Assembly (NCBI GenBank): GCA_002428055.1
Contig: DIZY01000081.1
Location: forward strand, 1-9,508
Length of the DNA stretch: 9,508 nt
Origin: Helicobacteraceae bacterium UBA6016
Lineage (GTDB): Bacteria > Campylobacterota > Campylobacteria > Campylobacterales > UBA6016
Reading direction: 5' to 3'
The notes beneath the pieces are model-generated. The model was not told where the DNA came from. It ran no database searches and worked only from the letters and a program-made list of their open reading frames with translations. Position 1 is the first letter of the stretch; each line of letters starts with the position of its first letter. The position numbers and the translations under genes are program-made. This document shows, piece by piece, positions 5,652 to 9,508 of this stretch.

Positions 5652-6851
5652 ATGGATGCAACTATTTTAAATGCGCTTAGAGACCCTGCCGGTGTACCGT
5701 TTTACCCGGTGGTGTTTCAGGCGCTTTATATCCTAACATGGGCGCTGCATGCCGCTTTTGTCCTATTGTCTCTCGGGGCTATGGGGCTATCTTTATACGG
5801 CGCTACAAAGCAAAGAAACGACGCAAATTGGAAAATATTGACGCCGCACCTTATTCAAACGGGTAAGTTAAGTGTTTCGCTACTGATTGTTCTCGGCGTT
5901 GCGCCGCTACTATTTACGCAAGTTATTTACGATCCGAACTGGTATGTAACAAACACACTTTCCGGCATTTGGGTATTTGCATTTATTTATGCGCTTATCG
6001 TAGGCTATGTAATGTATTACTGGTACTACTACGCAAATAAAGCAGGCAAAGCTAGCTCTCCATTAATAGGTTTTGTTTCGTTCGCTATACTAGTCTTTTG
6101 CGGCGCAATAATGCATAACTTTGCGGTAGAGTCTATTCAGCCTACAAAATGGATGGAGTGGTATGCGCCAAACGGCGTCATTGACATGTCGGGGCTCAAT
6201 TTTCACTACGACATTATCAGGCTTGCGTTTATGGTGAGTCTTGCTATTCCGGTCGTCGGCATCTTTTTGCAAAACTACAGCGACTTTTTGAGTAGTAGAA
6301 AAGATTTTTCGGCAAGTTATATAGCCTTTACGAAAAATCTTGGAACAAAAATGGGCATGATAGGTCTTGTAATAAGCGCCGTGCTATTTGCGGTATGGAT
6401 GCTTAGAGACGGTCTGCTGTTTAATCCGCTGGTAATAGCAACCGTGCTATCCGTAGTGTTACTACTTTGGATGGTATCTAGAAGCGACAGAAATAGCTAT
6501 ATGACTACGGGCGTACTTGTGGTTGTTGCGCTTCTCATCTCTGCCGTCAGAGAGTACATTAAGTATTCGCTAATGACCGGTATAGGGTATGATATTTACA
6601 ACTACCCTGTAAATCTTGAAATTCCTAGTATAGTTATGTTCCTTCTTACCTTTGTTTTTCTCGGTTTTACAGGTGTTGCATTTATTGCTGCTATGGCTTG
6701 GCAAGTCGGCAAAAACGAAGGGCTTGTATATGATTGCGACAAAAATCCGGCTCTTAGAAAACTAGGTTTTTCTACGCTTTGGATTTTGATGGTTTGGATG
6801 GCAGTATATTTTGCTTGGGGTATGTTTACTCTGTTCAAAAATACACTCTAG
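5652..6851 (+). CDS. Second polytopic subunit of the bd-like complex, probable CydA-type paralogue
   Basis: This is an integral membrane protein of 399 residues with roughly nine to ten hydrophobic helices and no haem c motif. It starts at ATG 5652 behind AAGGAGG (5641-5647), 14 bases after the TAATAA end of the previous gene, so the two are surely one operon. The first helix reads TWALHAAFVLLSLGAMGLSL: His33, eight residues, Gly42, the same pattern as its neighbour and CydA. LIQTGKLSVSLLIVLG (67-82) parallels the neighbour's second helix. His185 in NFHYDIIRLAFMVSLAIPVVG-like sequence parallels His186 of the neighbour. AVREYIKYS (298-306) parallels the neighbour's LRESLRKPF. The third helix (about 105-127) lacks the two glutamates, so it may bind haem without being catalytic. 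I see no clear CydB signature. Automatic annotation as CydB or a hypothetical protein would be possible; paralogy is inferred by eye. Confidence 0.72.
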   Translation: MDATILNALRDPAGVPFYPVVFQALYILTWALHAAFVLLSLGAMGLSLYGATKQRNDANWKILTPHLIQTGKLSVSLLIVLGVAPLLFTQVIYDPNWYVTNTLSGIWVFAFIYALIVGYVMYYWYYYANKAGKASSPLIGFVSFAILVFCGAIMHNFAVESIQPTKWMEWYAPNGVIDMSGLNFHYDIIRLAFMVSLAIPVVGIFLQNYSDFLSSRKDFSASYIAFTKNLGTKMGMIGLVISAVLFAVWMLRDGLLFNPLVIATVLSVVLLLWMVSRSDRNSYMTTGVLVVVALLISAVREYIKYSLMTGIGYDIYNYPVNLEIPSIVMFLLTFVFLGFTGVAFIAAMAWQVGKNEGLVYDCDKNPALRKLGFSTLWILMVWMAVYFAWGMFTLFKNTL

Positions 6852-6856
6852 CCGAT

Positions 6857-6884
6857 GTTGCAGGGGCATAAATGTCCCTGCAAC
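6857..6884. repeat. Strong hairpin just after the oxidase operon
   Basis: GTTGCAGGG (6857-6865) pairs perfectly with CCCTGCAAC (6876-6884); the stem can extend inward by G-U, C-G and A-U pairs toward a small A-rich loop. It starts six bases after the TAG stop. It is followed by CCCCC, not a T-run, so it is not a standard intrinsic terminator; it could protect the 3' end of the operon mRNA. Confidence 0.6.
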
Positions 6885-6888
6885 CCCC

Positions 6889-6936
6889 TAAAGCTACCTG
6901 CATTTACGGGAGAGCAAGAGCTTCTCCTGTGCTTTA
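6889..6936. repeat. Second structured element, nested hairpin
   Basis: ACGGGAGAGC (6906-6915) pairs with GCTTCTCCTGT (6920-6930) across an AAGA loop, with one bulge and one G-U pair. An outer stem TAAAGC (6889-6894) with GCTTTA (6931-6936) can enclose it, leaving an 11-base one-sided bulge. It lies between the other two hairpins. The function is unknown. Confidence 0.45.
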
Positions 6937-6939
6937 TTA

Positions 6940-6978
6940 CCTCCGTAAGGGTGTGGACTTGCGGAGGGATTTTATTTT
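6940..6978 (+). terminator. Probable Rho-independent terminator of the oxidase operon
   Basis: CCTCCGTAAG (6940-6949) pairs with CTTGCGGAGG (6958-6967) over an eight-base loop, ten pairs with one G-U. It is followed by GATTTTATTTT, a T-rich but interrupted tail. It lies about 90 bases after the oxidase stop codon and ends 16 bases before the TTG start of the next gene, so it could instead act as an attenuator or a structured leader of that gene. Confidence 0.55.
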
Positions 6979-6994
6979 GTAAAAGAGCTTCATT

Positions 6995-7522
6995 TTGGAA
7001 GATAAATTTGTTTGGATAGAAAATATCCGTAGTTTTAGCGGCAGACATAGGCTAAGGGGCGATACCTCCGTCGGCTCATCCGTCTGGTACCCTGATTTTT
7101 TTGAGGAGTCGCAAAAACTGTTCTTACTAAGACCCGGCGAAAAAATATTTCATTTTTTAAACATGGAAAATATGCTCGGCTTTTCTACTATTTACTCAGA
7201 GTGCAAAAGACAAAAATACAAAACAAAAGCGCAAAAACGAGTAGCATATCTAGAGAGTTTGGCTAGGGGCATCAAGGTGTGTGTTAGTGATGATTTATCG
7301 CAAAACATCGGCACAACTTTGGTTGATTATAAAAAGCTAAACGAACCTTTTTTACTAGACAAGCTCTTAACATCTAAGAGCGTTTTTGAAGAGTTTATTT
7401 TGACCGACCACAAAGATGAATTTGAATATCTTCTGAGGGAATTTAGCAAAGGAAGCTCTCTCATAAGACTCTCTTTCCCGCTCTGGTTGTTTATCGTATC
7501 TTGCAGGGGGCAAACAATTTAA
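6995..7522 (+). CDS. Hypothetical protein of unknown function (175 aa, TTG start)
   Basis: I do not recognise this family. The reading frame opens with TTG (6995-6997), about seven bases after AAAAGAG; the first in-frame ATG is some 56 codons further in and would discard well-composed sequence. The product is soluble-looking and rich in charged and aromatic residues. Notable parts are RSFSGRHRLRGDTSVGSSVW (residues 12-31), LLRPGEKIFHFLNMENMLGF (44-63), a basic stretch KRQKYKTKAQKR (71-82), and an acidic helical part DEFEYLLREFSKG (141-153). The last 15 or so residues turn hydrophobic (LSFPLWLFIVSC). That is odd for a soluble protein and may mark a C-terminal membrane contact or a frameshift near 7450. 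It lies alone between a terminator-like hairpin and the leuD promoter, in the same direction as both neighbours. Codon use looks like that of its neighbours. Confidence 0.6.
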   Translation: MEDKFVWIENIRSFSGRHRLRGDTSVGSSVWYPDFFEESQKLFLLRPGEKIFHFLNMENMLGFSTIYSECKRQKYKTKAQKRVAYLESLARGIKVCVSDDLSQNIGTTLVDYKKLNEPFLLDKLLTSKSVFEEFILTDHKDEFEYLLREFSKGSSLIRLSFPLWLFIVSCRGQTI

Positions 7523-7534
7523 CCCTTTCTTCGT

Positions 7535-7540
7535 TACAAT
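7535..7540 (+). promoter_or_regulatory. Possible -10 element of the leuD operon
   Basis: TACAAT lies 13 bases after the stop of the preceding gene. It would start transcription near 7547, about 27 bases before the leuD ATG, which has TAAGG (7562-7566) as ribosome binding site. There is no clear -35 box. I see no leader peptide or attenuator in the short gap. Confidence 0.45.
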
Positions 7541-7573
7541 TTAGCCAAAAATTGACTCATTTAAGGCTACTTT

Positions 7574-8080
7574 ATGAATAATGAAATACAAGCAAAAGCT
7601 TTTGTTTTCGGCGACAATATCGACACCGACTTAATAATTGCAGCTAGATACCTCAATACATCAAATCCAACAGAACTTGCAAAACACGCAATGGAAGACG
7701 CAGACCCTGAGTTTGTGAATAAAATCTCAAAAGGTGACATTATCGTAGCCGGAGAAAATTTCGGATGCGGTTCGTCCAGAGAGCACGCTCCAGTGGCTAT
7801 CAAATATGCGGGAATATCAGCCGTCATAGCCAAGTCGTTTGCTAGAATCTTTTATCGAAACGCTTTTAATACGGGTCTTATAATCCTCGAAGTAAAAGAG
7901 GCCGACAAAATCACAGAAGGTGACACGCTAAAAGTTGATGTAGCGGGCGGCATAATCCAAAACATCACAAAAAACGAAACTTATAAATTTACCCCGATTC
8001 CTCCGTTTATGACTGAGCTGCTTAATGCGGGCGGACTAATGGAGTATGCGGCGGAAGAGATCAAAAAGGCAAATATATGA
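7574..8080 (+). CDS. leuD: 3-isopropylmalate dehydratase (isopropylmalate isomerase) small subunit
   Basis: With LeuC, this subunit isomerises 2-isopropylmalate to 3-isopropylmalate in leucine synthesis, in the cytoplasm. The 168-residue product is the short LeuD type of the aconitase swivel-domain family. Signatures are FGDNIDTDLIIAARYLNT (12-29), where the YLNT stretch lies in the loop that sets substrate choice in this family, and ENFGCGSSREHAPVAIKYAG (61-80), the swivel-domain substrate-binding motif. The YLNT-type loop and short length also occur in homoaconitase small subunits, but the adjacent leuB favours leucine synthesis. The ATG has AAGG seven bases upstream. The stop overlaps the leuB start in an ATGA, so translation is probably coupled. 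leuC is not in the window. Confidence 0.93.
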   Translation: MNNEIQAKAFVFGDNIDTDLIIAARYLNTSNPTELAKHAMEDADPEFVNKISKGDIIVAGENFGCGSSREHAPVAIKYAGISAVIAKSFARIFYRNAFNTGLIILEVKEADKITEGDTLKVDVAGGIIQNITKNETYKFTPIPPFMTELLNAGGLMEYAAEEIKKANI

Positions 8081-9138
8081 AAAACTATAAAATAGCATTG
8101 ATAAAAGGCGACGGAATAGGTCCTGAGATAATAGACGAAGCCGTAAAGGTGTTAAAAGCGGTAGGCGGAAAATGTGGATTTGGTATGGAATTTAACGAAT
8201 ACCTTATGGGCGGATGTGCCGTGGATGCGTGCGGTACGCCACTGCCTGACGCTACGCTAGAGGGCGCAAAAGCAAGCGATGCCGTACTTTTTGGCGCTAT
8301 AGGTGGATACAAATGGGACTCTCTGCCAAGAGAGCTAAAGCCTGAGACTGGACTACTAAAAATCAGAAAAGAGCTAGGAACATATGCAAATCTACGCCCT
8401 GCTAGCGTGTACGAAGAGCTACTTGAAGCCAGTCCTCTAAAACCAGAAATCGCTTCAGGCGTTGACCTGCTTATTGTTAGAGAGCTAACGGGCGGTATAT
8501 ATTTTGGCGAGCCGAGAGGCAGAGATGAGAACAAGGGCTACAATACGATGGTCTACACTAGAGCTGAAATCGAGAGAATAGCGAAAGTAGCGTTCGAGTC
8601 AGCTAGAAAAAGAAGAGGCAAGGTAACAAGCGTAGACAAGGCGAATGTACTTGAGGTCTCACAGCTTTGGAGAGAGGTCGTAATAGAAGTATCCAAGAAT
8701 TATCCCGATGTAACGCTGGAGCATCTATATGTAGACAACGCCGCAATGCAACTAGTGACAAACCCGAAACAGTTTGATGTCATAGTCACTGGAAATATCT
8801 TTGGGGATATACTCTCAGACGAAGCAAGCGTGCTTACGGGCTCCATCGGACTTCTTGCAAGTGCATCTATCGGCGATAAATATGCCATATATGAGCCTAT
8901 CCACGGCTCCGCTCCAGACATCGCAGGGCAAGACATCGCAAATCCGATAGCAACTATTCTTAGTGCGGCGATGATGTTAAGATTTTCACTAAATGAGATA
9001 GAAGCGGCAGATAAGATAGAAGCGGCCGTAAAAGCCGTTCTAAAAGATGGGCTACGCACAAAAGATACGGCAAGATTTGGAGCTGTCAGAGTGCTTGGTT
9101 GTGTAGAAATGGGCTCAGAGATAGCAAGCAGAGTATAA
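8077..9138 (+). CDS. leuB: 3-isopropylmalate dehydrogenase
   Basis: This enzyme oxidises and decarboxylates 3-isopropylmalate to 2-oxoisocaproate with NAD+, the third step specific to leucine synthesis. The 353 residues match the usual length of about 350-360. Visible signatures are the N-terminal KGDGIGPEI (10-18), substrate-site arginines in LLKIRKELGTYANLRP (Arg97, Arg107) and VRELTGGIYFG (Arg135, Tyr142), the catalytic lysine in VDKANVL (Lys188), the metal-binding aspartates in GDILSDEASVLTGSIG (Asp244, Asp248), and the NAD-binding loop EPIHGSAPDIAGQDIANP (273-290). The loop EPIHGSAPDIAG is typical of NAD-dependent LeuB rather than NADP isocitrate dehydrogenase. It overlaps leuD by four bases and is followed without a gap by the TPR-like gene. 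Confidence 0.97.
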   Translation: MKNYKIALIKGDGIGPEIIDEAVKVLKAVGGKCGFGMEFNEYLMGGCAVDACGTPLPDATLEGAKASDAVLFGAIGGYKWDSLPRELKPETGLLKIRKELGTYANLRPASVYEELLEASPLKPEIASGVDLLIVRELTGGIYFGEPRGRDENKGYNTMVYTRAEIERIAKVAFESARKRRGKVTSVDKANVLEVSQLWREVVIEVSKNYPDVTLEHLYVDNAAMQLVTNPKQFDVIVTGNIFGDILSDEASVLTGSIGLLASASIGDKYAIYEPIHGSAPDIAGQDIANPIATILSAAMMLRFSLNEIEAADKIEAAVKAVLKDGLRTKDTARFGAVRVLGCVEMGSEIASRV

Positions 9139-9396
9139 ATGTCTGGATTAAAAACTTTAACGCTAGCATCGATATATGAGTTTCAAGGACACAAAGAAGA
9201 TGCGCTTGATATTTATAAAGAGATACTAAAAAAAGAGCCACAAAACAAAGAGGCGATAGCGGCTATAAGAAGGCTTAGCGGTATCCACAAAAAATATAGC
9301 GGCGCAAACTCGCAGATGAGGGACTTTTTCATCTCAATGAAGACCGAGATAGAGTACAGAGAATTTGAAAGGTGGCTAGGCAGAGTATGGAACTAA
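9139..9396 (+). CDS. Small TPR-like protein (85 aa)
   Basis: This 85-residue protein starts on the base after the leuB stop codon. Residues about 5-38 form one tetratricopeptide-repeat-like unit, with LASIYEFQGHKEDALDIYKE (8-27) followed by ILKKEPQNKEAIAAI. The helix A pattern, the small residue at the turn and the Pro ending match the TPR consensus. A single repeat is less than the usual three or more, so it may pack against a partner or dimerise. The C-terminal half (RDFFISMKTEIEYREFERWL, 61-80) is charged and helical. It has no signal peptide. Its end overlaps the next gene by ten bases. A role in leucine synthesis is not implied; co-transcription with leuB is likely from the spacing. Confidence 0.8.
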   Translation: MSGLKTLTLASIYEFQGHKEDALDIYKEILKKEPQNKEAIAAIRRLSGIHKKYSGANSQMRDFFISMKTEIEYREFERWLGRVWN

Positions 9397-9508
9397 AAGA
9401 CGCCGTATTATCGACTCTTGCAGAGATAGAGGACAATTATATAGAAGAGGTCAAAAAAGAGACCGCTAAAGATAACGCCGCCTCCGCCGTAGCAAAAAGC
9501 ATGGAAGC
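9387..9508 (+). CDS. Unrecognised protein, N-terminal fragment (runs off the window)
   Basis: An ATG at 9387 opens a frame that stays open for 40 codons to the end of the window. It overlaps the last ten bases of the TPR-like gene in a different frame, a coupling typical of one operon. It begins MELKDAVLSTLAEIEDNYIE and continues with a Lys/Glu/Ala-rich stretch that looks helical. I cannot assign a family from this fragment. No strong Shine-Dalgarno sequence precedes it; an AAAGG about 19 bases upstream is rather far. Confidence 0.65.
   Translation, partial: MELKDAVLSTLAEIEDNYIEEVKKETAKDNAASAVAKSME

Noticed and set aside
6855..7018. Plus-strand frame of 54 codons starting at ATG 6855 across the hairpin region
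   Set aside because: It has no ribosome binding site, overlaps the 175-residue gene in another frame, and its sequence is dictated by the three hairpins; the peptide resembles nothing.
8085..8534. 149-codon minus-strand frame opposite leuB
   Set aside because: It is an antisense shadow of a gene with clear LeuB motifs throughout; its Ser/Pro-rich composition is typical of such shadows.

Overview
The window looks like chromosome from a member of the Campylobacterota (the former Epsilonproteobacteria); I cannot name the genus. The evidence is the RpoD N-terminus, the flgG2-flgG rod gene pair with a sigma-54-type promoter, -10 elements without a clear -35 box, A/T-rich spacers, and the overall style of the proteins. 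All ordinary genes look intact. I see no insertion sequence, phage gene, tRNA, rRNA or CRISPR array.

Layout. Positions 1-546 (minus) hold the first 182 codons of rpoD, the housekeeping sigma factor. Divergent from it, a well-formed sigma-54 promoter drives flgG2 and flgG, two flagellar rod genes. A 50-residue entericidin-like lipoprotein gene, too short for ordinary ORF calling, follows 3 bases behind flgG. It converges almost stop to stop with a methyl-accepting chemotaxis protein gene on the minus strand (2466-4067). A 232-base A/T-rich spacer (4068-4299) with several dyads separates this from the next unit.

The most interesting part is 4300-6851. It is a two-gene operon encoding membrane proteins of the cytochrome bd oxygen-reductase superfamily, but not an ordinary CydAB quinol oxidase. 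The first protein has a CydA-like core, a degenerate version of the GRQPW signature, no long quinol loop, and a C-terminal periplasmic cytochrome c domain (CSNCH, with M424 as probable sixth ligand). The second protein is not evidently CydB. It repeats the first-helix pattern (His, eight residues, Gly) and the later His helix of the first protein, so it looks like a diverged paralogue without the membrane glutamates. Together they may form a cytochrome c-linked rather than quinol-linked enzyme; that is inference. A 23-base palindrome sits just upstream of the operon. Three hairpins in a row, the last followed by a T-rich run, lie behind it.

Positions 6995-7522 hold an unrecognised 175-residue protein with a TTG start. 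From 7574 on there is a tightly packed unit: leuD and leuB (isopropylmalate isomerase small subunit and isopropylmalate dehydrogenase, leucine synthesis), a small TPR-like protein, and the start of an unrecognised gene that runs off the window. Their junctions are overlapping or abutting, so they are probably co-transcribed and translationally coupled. leuA and leuC are not in the window.
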